Shown here one piece after another: positions 8,462 to 17,079 of a stretch of DNA of 64,000 bases (the first letter of the stretch is position 1; the number at the start of each line of letters is the position of its first letter). Source of the DNA: Methylomonas lenta (GTDB lineage: Bacteria; Pseudomonadota; Gammaproteobacteria; Methylococcales; Methylomonadaceae); NCBI RefSeq assembly GCF_001644015.1, contig NZ_LUUI01000091.1:1-64000 (forward strand), written 5' to 3'. Under the pieces are notes generated by a model, which saw only the letters and a list, made by a program, of their open reading frames with translations, made no database searches and had not been told where the DNA came from. A program made the position numbers and the translations under genes.

Positions 8462-8900
8462 TTAATTAATGCCAATAACCCGGAGTAGGTAATCATTATC
8501 CCAACCGGCCTTTAATCGTTTGATCTTGATACCGACCTTAGATGTTTTTTCGGCTTTGATCAAATTCAGGGCACAGTGCCGAAGTATCGCCAGATTCGCA
8601 TCCCTGTGCCCTTTGCGCGTTCGATTACTATCTTCATCAAAGGCGACATCCAGAACCATGCAGGTTGTTTTCAATAGCCCAATGCGCCCGCACTTTTCTT
8701 TCTAAGTGTTGGGGATCACTGGCATCCAGACTGCTAATGAAATAGCGTGTTTCTTCGGTGGTCGTATAATCAATTTTCCGACGGGACGTCACGGCAAGCA
8801 TGCTTTGTAAGCCGAGCCAGGGATGCCATTCATACAGCCAAGCAATATCGGCTGTTACCCGCAGGCTACGTTCAATGCGGCCATGTCGGCCATCGATGCT
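8462..8900 (-). pseudogene. ISAs1-family transposase remnant, frameshifted and 5'-truncated
   Basis: The minus strand encodes two adjoining pieces of a DDE transposase of the ISAs1 (H-repeat-associated) type. The upstream frame (8900 to about 8664) reads DGRHGRIERSLRV through KVRAHWAIENNLH. The downstream frame (to the stop at 8462) reads VLDVAFDED through AGWDNDYLL. At the join the usual Trp between LH and VLD is lost by what looks like a two-base deletion. The N-terminal half is missing; homology stops near 8900. CAGGGC near 8448 may be the remains of a terminal repeat. It is not functional. Confidence 0.85.
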
Positions 8901-9121
8901 CTAACGTTAATTGATTTCGAAAATTTTCTACTAATAACCGCCTACCAGATTTTTCATTAGTTTTCGATGGTATTTTCCTGCGTCATAGATTTTTTTATTG
9001 ATAGGGACAATCAAAGCTTGTCTTTATAATTTCGATTCGCTACCATGTCGCTTAGGCAAATTCGCCATCAAGCATTGCTTCTATTTTAAAGAGTATCTAA
9101 CTGAAAATTCGGAGAAGGATA

Positions 9122-10717
9122 ATGAAAACACAATTCCAATATTATCTGAGCCACTTGCGGCAAGATATTTCGGCTAGCGTCGTGGTGTTTTTGGTGGCAT
9201 TACCTTTATGCCTGGGGATTGCACTAGCTTCGGGTGCGCCTTTGTTTTCCGGCATCATTTCCGGCATCGTTGGCGGCGTGATTGTGTCCTGGTTGAGTGG
9301 CTCACACTTGAGCGTTTCAGGCCCTGCCGCCGGCTTGACTGTTATTGTCTTTACCGCAATCGAAACTTTGGGTGGTTTCCATGCATTTTTGTTGAGTCTG
9401 GTTATTGCTGGAATTTTACAATTCTTTTTAGGCGTTTTTAGAGCGGGATCCATCGCGGCTTTTTTTCCGGCTTCCGTAATCAAAGGTATGTTGGCAGCCA
9501 TCGGTATGATTCTGATTATCAAGCAAATTCCGCATGCCACTGGTTACGACGCCAGCTTCGTGGGGGATGAAAGTTATATGCAGGAAACCGCTCATTCCAG
9601 TTTTTTGGAGTTATTTCAGTCCCTACATGGTGTTTCACATGGCGCTACCATGATCAGCTTGGTGGCATTGATAATCCTGGTAATTTGGGAGAGTCGATGG
9701 ATAAGAGAAAACTCCTTGTTGCGGCTGATTCCGGGGCCTTTATTGGCCGTTGCCTGGGGCGTGAGTTTTAATCAATGGGCTTTACTCAATGCCCCTGAAT
9801 GGAGCCTAACACTAAAACAATTGGTTTCTTTGCCTGAACTAGGTTCTACCCGTAATTTTGTACACCAATTGCAACTACCCGACTTTAGCGCATTTAGTAA
9901 CCCTAAAATTTATAGTATAGCCATTACCTTAGCCATCGTTGCTAGTCTGGAAACCCTATTGAGCGTGGAAGCCGTTGATAAACTGGATCCACACAAACGT
10001 GATACACCCACTAATCTTGAGTTGAGAGCGCAAGGCTTGGGCAATATCATTAGTGGTCTATTGGGCGGTTTGCCGATTACTGCTGTTATCGTTCGTAGTG
10101 CCGCCAATATCAATGCCGGTGGCCAAACTCGATTAGCCAGTTTTTTTCATGGTGTACTCTTGGTGGTCAGTGTAATGTTCTTTGCGCAATATTTGAATGC
10201 GATTCCTCTCGCCTGTTTGGCGGCTATTTTGCTGCAAACCGGCTACAAGTTGGCCAAACCAATGATGTTCATCAACATGTATCGCAATGGTCTCAGTCAG
10301 TTTGTACCGTTTACCATTACGGTGGTTGCAATTTTAATGACGGATTTATTAGAAGGCATTGCAATTGGTATGGCCTGCGGAATTTTCTTTGTCTTGTGGT
10401 CCGATTTCCACTCTGCCATGACACTCACTAAGCACGGTTCACATTGTCTGCTAAGGCTACACAAAGATGTGTCTTTTTTGAATAAAGCTTTGTTGCGTAA
10501 ACACTTGGCTAGTATTGATGAGAGCAGTGAATTCATAATAGATGGTACCCGGGCTCTGTTCATCGATCAAGACATTGTTGAAACTATCGCCGACTTCATG
10601 GTCGCTGCCCGTGATCGCAACATTAAGGTCGAATTACAAGGTTTTGCCATAGGTTCGCCTTTGCATCAATTTTCAAACGGAGAAGAAGTCACACTGGCCT
10701 TTTCGACGGGACACTGA
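9122..10717 (+). CDS. SulP family inorganic anion transporter
   Basis: A 531-residue inner-membrane permease with about a dozen membrane segments. The N-terminal helices show the SulP signature (FLVALPLCLGIALASGAP, then SGPAAGLTVIV). The C-terminal 80 residues form a short STAS-like tail (IIDGTRALFIDQDIVETI). SulP proteins move sulfate, bicarbonate or related anions, commonly with Na+ or H+. Proteins with this start are often placed near carbonic anhydrases and may carry bicarbonate, but none is adjacent here, so the substrate stays open. GGAGAAGG lies just upstream of the ATG. Confidence 0.9.
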   Translation: MKTQFQYYLSHLRQDISASVVVFLVALPLCLGIALASGAPLFSGIISGIVGGVIVSWLSGSHLSVSGPAAGLTVIVFTAIETLGGFHAFLLSLVIAGILQFFLGVFRAGSIAAFFPASVIKGMLAAIGMILIIKQIPHATGYDASFVGDESYMQETAHSSFLELFQSLHGVSHGATMISLVALIILVIWESRWIRENSLLRLIPGPLLAVAWGVSFNQWALLNAPEWSLTLKQLVSLPELGSTRNFVHQLQLPDFSAFSNPKIYSIAITLAIVASLETLLSVEAVDKLDPHKRDTPTNLELRAQGLGNIISGLLGGLPITAVIVRSAANINAGGQTRLASFFHGVLLVVSVMFFAQYLNAIPLACLAAILLQTGYKLAKPMMFINMYRNGLSQFVPFTITVVAILMTDLLEGIAIGMACGIFFVLWSDFHSAMTLTKHGSHCLLRLHKDVSFLNKALLRKHLASIDESSEFIIDGTRALFIDQDIVETIADFMVAARDRNIKVELQGFAIGSPLHQFSNGEEVTLAFSTGH

Positions 10718-10746
10718 AGTCGGTTTAAGTCATTCAGGTTATCGAT

Positions 10747-10777
10747 AGAGGGGATGGAAGCAATTATTTTCCCCTCT
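10747..10777 (+). terminator. Weak terminator-like hairpin after the SulP gene
   Basis: AGAGGGG and CCCCTCT arms separated by 17 bases ending in TTTT. The large loop and lack of a following T tract make this a weak call. Confidence 0.3.
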
Positions 10778-10938
10778 AGGTGTGGCAAATGGCTAACGAA
10801 AAACGCACGATCGTTAGCTTTTAATTGATAGTGACATTGTATTGAGTTATTAATCGAAACACGACGTTTTTACAGTTTGTTCCAAAGGGGCGCTGTAGAT
10901 TACTAGTTGATTATTTTAAGTCAGAGGAGCAATCAATC

Positions 10939-11379
10939 ATGCAGCTGATGCCACTTGAATCCTTCAATCGAATTGTAATGTTGACTAAAAAAGCCTTTTT
11001 TTTCGGCATGCTAGCAATTGTTTTTTTAGCCCCTGATTTGGTTTGGGACCATGTGAGTCATTCATTACATATCCTGTATGAATCTTTTTCATTTTTTCTG
11101 GAAGAGATATTGATGCATGTTTTAGGCTTTACCAAGCATCATGCTCAAATGCTAGTGTTTTACGTGTTGCTAATACTTGGCCTTGCGTTGATCTGGTACT
11201 TATGGCGCTGTTTGCCTAAGATAATATCTGTCTGTAGGGTTAAAGCATTGTTGATTGGACTTAGACTCAAAGACTACACCCAGGAAGCGTGGATAACGTT
11301 GTCTGTCCTGCAAAAGGCCAGGTTTTTACTAGTCACCCTGGTCGGTTTGTCCTTGGGGGTAGGGCTCTTACTATCATGA
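10939..11379 (+). CDS. Small membrane protein of unknown family
   Basis: A 146-residue protein with hydrophobic segments at about 18-36, 68-92 and 124-145, and basic stretches between them (CRVKALLIGLRLK). GAGGAG precedes the ATG by about nine bases, which supports real translation. I do not recognise a family. The neighbouring SulP and AI-2E-type permeases are separately spaced, so no operon is implied. Confidence 0.6.
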   Translation: MQLMPLESFNRIVMLTKKAFFFGMLAIVFLAPDLVWDHVSHSLHILYESFSFFLEEILMHVLGFTKHHAQMLVFYVLLILGLALIWYLWRCLPKIISVCRVKALLIGLRLKDYTQEAWITLSVLQKARFLLVTLVGLSLGVGLLLS

Positions 11380-11863
11380 GTCAAAAAAATTATGCGTTTA
11401 GGATTTGGTCATAAACAACTTCCTGCTTCAAGTCACCTGGATGTGATCAGCCATCAGTCATCCATGGCTTCTGGGTTCCGGCAACCCCTTATATCTGCCG
11501 GAACGACGATGTTTTGCATGGGGATGCCAATTCAGGACGTTATTCCAAACCAAGTCCTCAACCTCCTCCGTTCCTATTCTGGGCTAACGTTGCCAGCTAT
11601 TTGTAAAATTCAACAGAGGATGCAGAGTGCTGGCGCCGATTGAAAACTTAGCAGAGGAAATTGAGTTTCAGTTTACACTAGCGCATTGAATTAATCGGCT
11701 ACTTGTTTTAAAGCGTTGATATGAGCACAATAGCTTTGAAAATCTGAGTTTCTGAGCTTTAAACTGATTCCACTCATTCCTCATGTATTGGTAATTAAGA
11801 GTAAATTTCATTTTTTGCTGGCAAAGCAATGGTTGCTACCGCCCTCTAACTACACATATCTCT
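11380..11863. other. Intergenic region with a palindromic repeat fragment
   Basis: No supported gene. Around 11471-11505 there is a CTGGGTTCCGGCA half facing TGCCGGAAC, the form of the common dispersed intergenic elements that give a TTCCGGCA...TGCCGGAA hairpin. A related half occurs at 44782. An 83-codon open frame spans this element but lacks a ribosome site and shows no family features. Confidence 0.4.
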
Positions 11864-12934
11864 ATGACAAATATGCAAAACACAAGCATGACGGATGATT
11901 TTAGTCGCAAAGCCTTAGATGCCACCATTAAGATTGGGATTGTCTTACTGTTGTTAAACTGGTGCTTCCATATTGCCAGTCCCTTTATTCACCCCTTGGT
12001 TTGGGGCTTGATTATTGCCATCGCTTTGCATCCGACATTTATCAAAATTTCGGCCAAATTGGGCGGCCGGAAAAAAATGACTGCCATTTTGATTACTGGC
12101 ATGTTGTTGCTCATTATTCTTGGGCCCTGTGTTTTTTTAGCTAAAATGCTGGGAGAAAATGCGCAAACCTTGGCTGCCCATCTCCACGAGCACAATTTTT
12201 CCATACCGTCACCACCTGATACAGTTGCTAACTGGCCATTAATTGGTAAACCTATTTTCCAATTCTGGCAGATGGCATCCACCAATATCACGGGTGCTGT
12301 TAAGGCAGTGGCTCCAGAGTTAAAGACTGTAACGACCTTGTTGATTTCCTCTGGCGCTTCGGCGATGCTGGCCATTCTGCAGTTATTGGTGTCCGTTATT
12401 CTTTGTGGCATATTTTTAATTCATGGTGATGCAGGCCATAAGCTTGCGTTGTCTATTGGCAAGCGGATGGCGGGCGATAAAGGGGGAGAGTTTACTCACT
12501 TATGTTCGGCTACTATTCGGAATGTAGCGCGAGGAGTTGTCGGTGTAGCGGCCATTCAGACTTTGCTAGCCGGCGTCGGTTTTTTTGCTGCCGGGGTACC
12601 TGGGGCTGGTATTTTGACTGTTGCCTTTTTGTTCATAGCGATTGCGCAATTGCCGACCATCATTTTAATGCTACCGGTTATCGTCTATGTGTTTTCGATA
12701 GATGAGGGTTTTGTTGCCGTTGTTTTTATGGCTTGGTCGTTAATGGTAGGCATGCTGGATAGTGTTTTGAAGCCGATATTAATGGGGCGTGGGAGTGATA
12801 TGCCTATGGCGGTAATATTTGTCGGTGCCATAGGTGGCATGATGTACGCCGGTATTATTGGCTTGTTTATCGGTGCGGTAGTGTTGGCGCTGGGCTATAA
12901 ATTATTTCTGGCTTGGTTAAGTAATACAAACTAA
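11864..12934 (+). CDS. AI-2E family transporter (PerM/YdiK-like)
   Basis: A 356-residue inner-membrane protein of the AI-2E exporter superfamily. It has two N-terminal helices (HPLVWGLIIAIALHP), a central amphipathic soluble loop (about 100-160) and a C-terminal bundle including LPTIILMLPVIVYVF and PILMGRGSDMPMAVIFVGAIGGM, the family signature. Members export small molecules or act in stress and Na+/H+ exchange; the name does not prove autoinducer transport. The ribosome site is poor, and an ATG three codons in is also possible. Confidence 0.88.
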   Translation: MTNMQNTSMTDDFSRKALDATIKIGIVLLLLNWCFHIASPFIHPLVWGLIIAIALHPTFIKISAKLGGRKKMTAILITGMLLLIILGPCVFLAKMLGENAQTLAAHLHEHNFSIPSPPDTVANWPLIGKPIFQFWQMASTNITGAVKAVAPELKTVTTLLISSGASAMLAILQLLVSVILCGIFLIHGDAGHKLALSIGKRMAGDKGGEFTHLCSATIRNVARGVVGVAAIQTLLAGVGFFAAGVPGAGILTVAFLFIAIAQLPTIILMLPVIVYVFSIDEGFVAVVFMAWSLMVGMLDSVLKPILMGRGSDMPMAVIFVGAIGGMMYAGIIGLFIGAVVLALGYKLFLAWLSNTN

Positions 12935-12996
12935 GGATGTCGCAAAAACAATTTTCCTATGCCATAAAAATAGGCAAGTTATATAAGATTAAATCC

Positions 12997-13187
12997 TTAG
13001 CTCCAGCCCCATAGGTTGTAAAAGTCTACCGGTAAGAGTAATTCAGCGGTGGCTGTATCGCTGGTTAATGGCGGTTCCAGGCTTTGCCAATAATCAGGTT
13101 AGATTAGCTTTGCTTTGCTTTGCAATAAGCTGACTTCCGTAGCGATTGCCAAACGGCTGACGTATTGCCATTGCCGCTTGTTTTAGG
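12997..13187 (-). pseudogene. Possible C-terminal gene remnant with an in-frame stop
   Basis: One minus-strand frame reads as protein-like sequence on both sides of a single TAA at 13099-13101: RQWQYVSRLAIATEV and LLQSKAKLI before it, PDYWQSLEPPLT and LLLPVDFYNLWGWS after it, ending in a natural stop at 12997. The TAA could derive from a CAA codon. No start codon or family is recognised, so this is only a suggestion of a decayed gene. Confidence 0.3.
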
Positions 13188-13207
13188 CAAGGGTGCCTAA
13201 AACAAGC
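13176..13207. repeat. Perfect 14-bp inverted repeat
   Basis: GCTTGTTTTAGGCA and TGCCTAAAACAAGC pair perfectly around an AGGG loop. It lies between two converging transcription units and may stop transcription, though no T tract follows on the plus strand. Confidence 0.6.
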
Positions 13208-13279
13208 TTATTGAAAAGTATTGATCTTCCAAGTTGCTGACAGTTTATGGTTGTCTGTTAAGCTGTCTGGGTTAGTTGT

Positions 13280-14041
13280 CTAAGGTGTAGGCACCACTTG
13301 GTAGTAGACTCCATTTGCACCGTAGGATGGTAAATACCAGGTATTGCCACTTATGTAGTAGGTGGTGCCGCCTTTGTTGACTGCTACGGCGCCGGCAGGA
13401 AGCGCTCCATAAATACTCGGTTGAGCATAAGTTGCCGCAGCTGCACCTGCTGCATAGGCATTTGCAGTAGCCGCCGCTTCGTTGGAAGAAGCGATAGCGG
13501 CCCCAGTTGCCAAGCCTACCGCGGCACCAGCCGCCGCTGCACCGGCAGTTGACCAGCCTCCGCAGTTATAGCACCCGGCACCATAGGTATTTACAACTGT
13601 AGGCGGATGATATGCGGGAGGAGGAGGTGGCGGATGGTAGCCGTAAGCTTCGCCATAATGAGCATTGCCGGAAGCCGATCCACCATTAGCGCCGGTTGCA
13701 GACCAGCCGCCGCCATAGTCATGTGTTGCGGTACCACCGTATTCATTAGTGTGTGTAGTGCCTTCTCCATATTCGTGACTGGTACTGCCACCGTAGGTGT
13801 TGGTATGGGAAGTGCCTCCGCCATAGTCGTGACTGGTGCTGCCACCGTATGCATTCGTATGGGAACCTCCTTCACCAGCAGTGTATGATGTACTGGTTCC
13901 CCAGCCGCTTTCGTGGCTCGTCGAACCATAACTATGTGATGTATCACCACCACGATAGTTTCCGTGAGACCAAGCTAATGCCGTTTCGCACGAGAACGCA
14001 GTGACCGAAAAGGTAATCAAGCCAATAAAGATTTTTTTCAT
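13280..14041 (-). CDS. Secreted Gly/Ser/His-rich protein with 18-residue repeats
   Basis: A 253-residue exported protein. The signal peptide is residues 1-23 (MKKIFIGLITFSVTAFSCETALAW region). Residues 61-114 hold three 18-residue repeats of the form H-T-N-x-Y-G-G-S/T-x-S/T-H-x-Y-G. A proline run (PPPPPP), a glycine-zipper-like alanine/glycine segment (about 165-185) and a C-terminal domain with TTYYISGNTWYLPSYG follow. GAGAGG lies upstream of the ATG at 14041. The tail resembles small periplasmic domains found in other exported proteins. It sits 16 bases after the DUF2092 gene, probably in one operon. The function is unknown; surface structure or metal binding are guesses. Confidence 0.75.
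   Translation of the reverse strand: MKKIFIGLITFSVTAFSCETALAWSHGNYRGGDTSHSYGSTSHESGWGTSTSYTAGEGGSHTNAYGGSTSHDYGGGTSHTNTYGGSTSHEYGEGTTHTNEYGGTATHDYGGGWSATGANGGSASGNAHYGEAYGYHPPPPPPAYHPPTVVNTYGAGCYNCGGWSTAGAAAAGAAVGLATGAAIASSNEAAATANAYAAGAAAATYAQPSIYGALPAGAVAVNKGGTTYYISGNTWYLPSYGANGVYYQVVPTP
13700..13861 (-). repeat. Three tandem 54-bp coding repeats
   Basis: Three consecutive 54-base units inside the secreted protein gene encode the 18-residue repeat. They are close but not identical at the protein level (HTNAYGG, HTNTYGG, HTNEYGG starts), which suggests copy-number change by recombination. Confidence 0.75.
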
Positions 14042-14057
14042 GATTGCAATACCTCTC

Positions 14058-14936
14058 TCATTTGGTTTCGGGTGATGAGCTTTGCGCCGGAGGAGTAGCA
14101 TAAGGCACGAGTCCGGAATTGGGAGTTGAAAAAGCGATGTGATTCGCATTGTTTGCGTTCTTTGGAGCGAAAGCATTCTTCGGCACAGTGGGATTGATTT
14201 TCCAATCAGAGATATCCATTTGGTGGCGAAGACGGGTCGGGTCGGCGCTGTAAACTGCACGCATCCTTCTGGGTAACTGGTCCTCAGCACCAATCCAAGC
14301 CTGAATGAATACGTTATTATTGGCATAGGCCACCATGTTCGTCGTCGTGCCGCCGACCTCTTTAGACTGGCCCATGTAAAACGCAATAATCAGCCCGTCC
14401 GCGATATCAATATAAGGGTCTGAGACAATCAGGTCTGTGAAGGGAAAATAGATCGCGGCATTATCGAATGCGGCTTTTAGGGTTGCATCAATTGTGGGCG
14501 GCGCCTCGGCAGTGGCGATCAGGTTTTCAGCCGGTGCGAAGGCCGACATTGTTTTACCATTGTAATAAAACTCCGTAGCCGGTCCATCGCCAGGGGTAAG
14601 CACTCGCAGTTTGTCGGGACGCTGCAGGGTGACATCAGATTTGCTGGTGTACACAAGCGGAGTGCCGAGTCGGCTAGGGCTTTCGTAAGAAACCACAGCA
14701 GTAAAACTCATTGTATGCGCTGCTGCCAACTGACGGCTGGCTGCCTGCAAAATATCGATGGCTTTCGGTTCGAGTGTCATTTGAACAGTTGACGAGCTCT
14801 TATTACTGACTGATTTGGGCGGTTCAGATGGTTTTGGGGTTTGTTTTGTTTCGACAGCGCAGCCCCCCGCTGTCAGCAACAGCGTCGAGGCAAGTAGCGG
14901 TAGTGGAAACCAATTCGTGAATTTATTTATTTTCAT
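14058..14936 (-). CDS. DUF2092 family lipoprotein
   Basis: A 292-residue predicted lipoprotein with lipobox LTAGGC (Cys26). A Ser/Pro-rich linker precedes a DUF2092 domain recognisable by ILQAASRQLAAAHTMSFTAVVSYE, RPDKLRV, FYYNGKTMSAFAP and LPRRMRAVYS. DUF2092 resembles the LolA/LolB-like fold of lipid-handling periplasmic proteins, so a role in envelope lipid or lipoprotein handling is plausible but unproven. It lies in a short leftward group with the repeat protein and a small exported protein, all of them exported. Confidence 0.85.
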   Translation of the reverse strand: MKINKFTNWFPLPLLASTLLLTAGGCAVETKQTPKPSEPPKSVSNKSSSTVQMTLEPKAIDILQAASRQLAAAHTMSFTAVVSYESPSRLGTPLVYTSKSDVTLQRPDKLRVLTPGDGPATEFYYNGKTMSAFAPAENLIATAEAPPTIDATLKAAFDNAAIYFPFTDLIVSDPYIDIADGLIIAFYMGQSKEVGGTTTNMVAYANNNVFIQAWIGAEDQLPRRMRAVYSADPTRLRHQMDISDWKINPTVPKNAFAPKNANNANHIAFSTPNSGLVPYATPPAQSSSPETK

Positions 14937-15012
14937 CTTGTAAGATTCTCCTGCATGGATTGGGTGGAGCCCATCATAGATTGCTTTTCAACAAATCGCT
15001 TGCCTTCCATGC

Positions 15013-15300
15013 TCATGGAATCATGCCGCACTCAAACATTTTATTGACGATAGTTGGTGATACTTTGTCGATGAATATGCTACGTATCTGCGGATTGTTT
15101 ACTAACATTTGTAACAGTTCTTGTTCTTCCGCTGACTTCGGTTGCTCTTTGTGTTGCCACAACTGCTCGCAGTTTGATTGCTGATATTTCTGGATAACTT
15201 TGTTAGCGACCATATCCAATATCGGGTACCCCTGAGCGCTAACGGAACCTGCATAGGCCAGAGCAAAGAGCGGTGCCAGTAAGCAAGAAAATTTCTTCAT
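15013..15300 (-). CDS. Small exported protein, unknown family
   Basis: A 95-residue protein with a signal peptide (residues 1-22, cleaving after VSAQ or nearby). The mature part is helical and carries two cysteines (NCEQLWQ and FECGMIP) that could form a disulfide. AAGGAG stands six bases before the ATG at 15300. It is the first gene of a leftward exported-protein group ending at 13280. No family is recognised. Confidence 0.7.
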   Translation of the reverse strand: MKKFSCLLAPLFALAYAGSVSAQGYPILDMVANKVIQKYQQSNCEQLWQHKEQPKSAEEQELLQMLVNNPQIRSIFIDKVSPTIVNKMFECGMIP

Positions 15301-15845
15301 TTTTATCTCCTTTTTGTTAATCGATGGGGTTTGCGGTTTATACAGAATTCTATAAAGCACTAGATTACAACAATTTCAAATGTAGCCATATCTTTGCTTG
15401 ATAGTTCAATAGCTAATGGATCAAGAAGCCGGGATTTTTAAAGGGCATCTGTGGTTCATTCCCAAGGCGCGCCGCTTCCCGGCTCGATAAGATGTCTGAT
15501 AAATGTTACAAAGCTATTTATAGTCTTTAGACGCCACTCTCGTTAAGTGTAATTCATTTTTAGGAACAAAGAGGGGCTGTGGGTGTAAATTTCGCCTGAT
15601 TCATCAGAAAAAGCTATGATATAAAATGTTTCATCGACTCTCTTAATGAAGGCGCATTCGGCACAGGGTAAGAAAACTGAAATTGTGCTTCAAAGTTGAA
15701 ATTACCAGTTATATGATGGGGCGACCAAATTAATAGAGCTGTCATTTTTTTTAGTTAACCTTCTATACCAATTTGTCGATATCATATCGGCGATTTTTTT
15801 AAATCGCTATAGAAACAAAATTTAACGCGTATTTTCAAATTAGAC
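15301..15845. other. Divergent promoter region
   Basis: About 545 bases between the leftward exported-protein group and the rightward pqi operon. No gene is supported. It presumably carries both promoters; no operator could be picked out reliably. Confidence 0.4.
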
Positions 15846-16469
15846 ATGAACAGTACACATTATGATGCCTGTCCTGAGTGTGATTTATTGCTTAGATATG
15901 CTCGACCCAAAATTGGCGAAAAAGCGCATTGCCCGCGCTGTGGTTTCTTGCTTTCTAGGCCGCATAATCAAAGTATAAAGCGTACCTTTGCCTTGTCTAT
16001 TGCAGGGTTGATTATGTTTTTTCCGGCTAATTTATTACCAATGGTGGGCTTAAAGGTCCTGGGCAATGTCAATAGCGGTATTTTGATGTCCGGTGTCATT
16101 GCATTATTTAACGAGGGAATGGTGGCAGTTGCTGTGGTAGTGTTTTTGGCTAGTATTTTATTTCCGCTAGTGCATATCGGATTGTCCTTGCTCATCAGTG
16201 GACATCTGTATTTTAATCGCCCTAATCGATATTTAATCAGCTGGATGCGTTGGCGGCATCATTTAGATGAGTGGGTGATGTTGGAGGTCTATTTGCTCAG
16301 TATCATTGTTGCCTGCGTAAAGCTGATGTCGCTGGCTCCACTCAGCTTCGGATTGGGGCTCTACGCTTTTGTCGCCTTGATTATCATAACAACCATGCTG
16401 ACCGCAGGCGTGGATAATGCTTTGTTCTGGCAACGGATTGATCAATTAAACAAGGGGAACAATCATTAG
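15846..16469 (+). CDS. PqiA-type membrane protein, first half
   Basis: A 207-residue inner-membrane protein equal to one half of E. coli PqiA. A zinc-ribbon-like start (CPECDLLL...CPRCGFLL) is followed by four membrane helices with the family motif FFPANLLPMVGL and LGNVNSGILMSGVIALFNEGM. PqiA works with the MCE protein PqiB and lipoprotein PqiC to bridge the inner and outer membranes and move lipids. Here the two PqiA domains are separate genes, this one first in a four-gene operon. Confidence 0.88.
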   Translation: MNSTHYDACPECDLLLRYARPKIGEKAHCPRCGFLLSRPHNQSIKRTFALSIAGLIMFFPANLLPMVGLKVLGNVNSGILMSGVIALFNEGMVAVAVVVFLASILFPLVHIGLSLLISGHLYFNRPNRYLISWMRWRHHLDEWVMLEVYLLSIIVACVKLMSLAPLSFGLGLYAFVALIIITTMLTAGVDNALFWQRIDQLNKGNNH

Positions 16470-16485
16470 TTCTAAGGGAAATGCC

Positions 16486-17079
16486 TTGGTGCAAGGCTTT
16501 ATACGCTGTGATGACTGTGCTTGTCTGGTAAAAATAGTTGATCAACTTTCTACTTGTCCACGCTGCGATAGTCATTTACATGCTCGGCACCCGCATAGCT
16601 TGCAACGCACTACAGCTTTCTTGTTTGGTAGTATTTTTCTTTACATTCCAGCCAATATTTTTCCGATTATGATCTTTAGTCAATTTGGTTCGGGTGAGCC
16701 AAATACTATTGCGGGCGGCATTATTGAGTTAATCGATGGCGGCATGTTACCGATCGGTCTGGTAGTTTTGGTGGCTAGTATTCTGGTGCCATCATGCAAG
16801 CTGATAGGTATTTCCTTATTGCTGCTTCGTGTGCATTTTCGCTGGCAATCCAATGCGCGTAGATGGACGGTTTTGTATCGTATCATTGCTTTTGTAGGGC
16901 GATGGTCGATGCTGGATATTTTTATGCTTTCAATTTTGGCCAATCTGGTTGACTTCGGCTCGATACAAATTATTGCCGGCCCGGCGGCAACCGCCTTTGC
17001 CGCCGTGGTGATATTAACTATGTTTGCTGCCAAAAATTTCGATCCACGTTTGCTCTGGGACAACCAACAAAACCTATGA
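16486..17079 (+). CDS. PqiA-type membrane protein, second half
   Basis: A 197-residue protein with the same architecture as its upstream neighbour: a four-cysteine ribbon (CDDCACLV...CPRCDSHL) and four helices with YIPANIFPIMIF and IAGGIIELIDGGMLPIGLVV. It is the counterpart of the second PqiA domain. The start seems to be TTG at 16486 with AAGGGA about seven bases upstream; GTG at 16489 is an alternative. The stop overlaps the pqiB start as ATGA, so the two are translationally coupled. Confidence 0.86.
   Translation: MVQGFIRCDDCACLVKIVDQLSTCPRCDSHLHARHPHSLQRTTAFLFGSIFLYIPANIFPIMIFSQFGSGEPNTIAGGIIELIDGGMLPIGLVVLVASILVPSCKLIGISLLLLRVHFRWQSNARRWTVLYRIIAFVGRWSMLDIFMLSILANLVDFGSIQIIAGPAATAFAAVVILTMFAAKNFDPRLLWDNQQNL

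Noticed and set aside
11392-11643. 83-codon open frame after the small membrane protein gene
   Set aside because: It spans a dispersed TTCCGGCA repeat, has no ribosome site, and its product shows no family or signal features.
13280-14386. Longer 368-residue version of the repeat protein
   Set aside because: The extra N-terminal 115 codons overlap the DUF2092 gene in another frame. A clear signal peptide and ribosome site mark the start at 14041.
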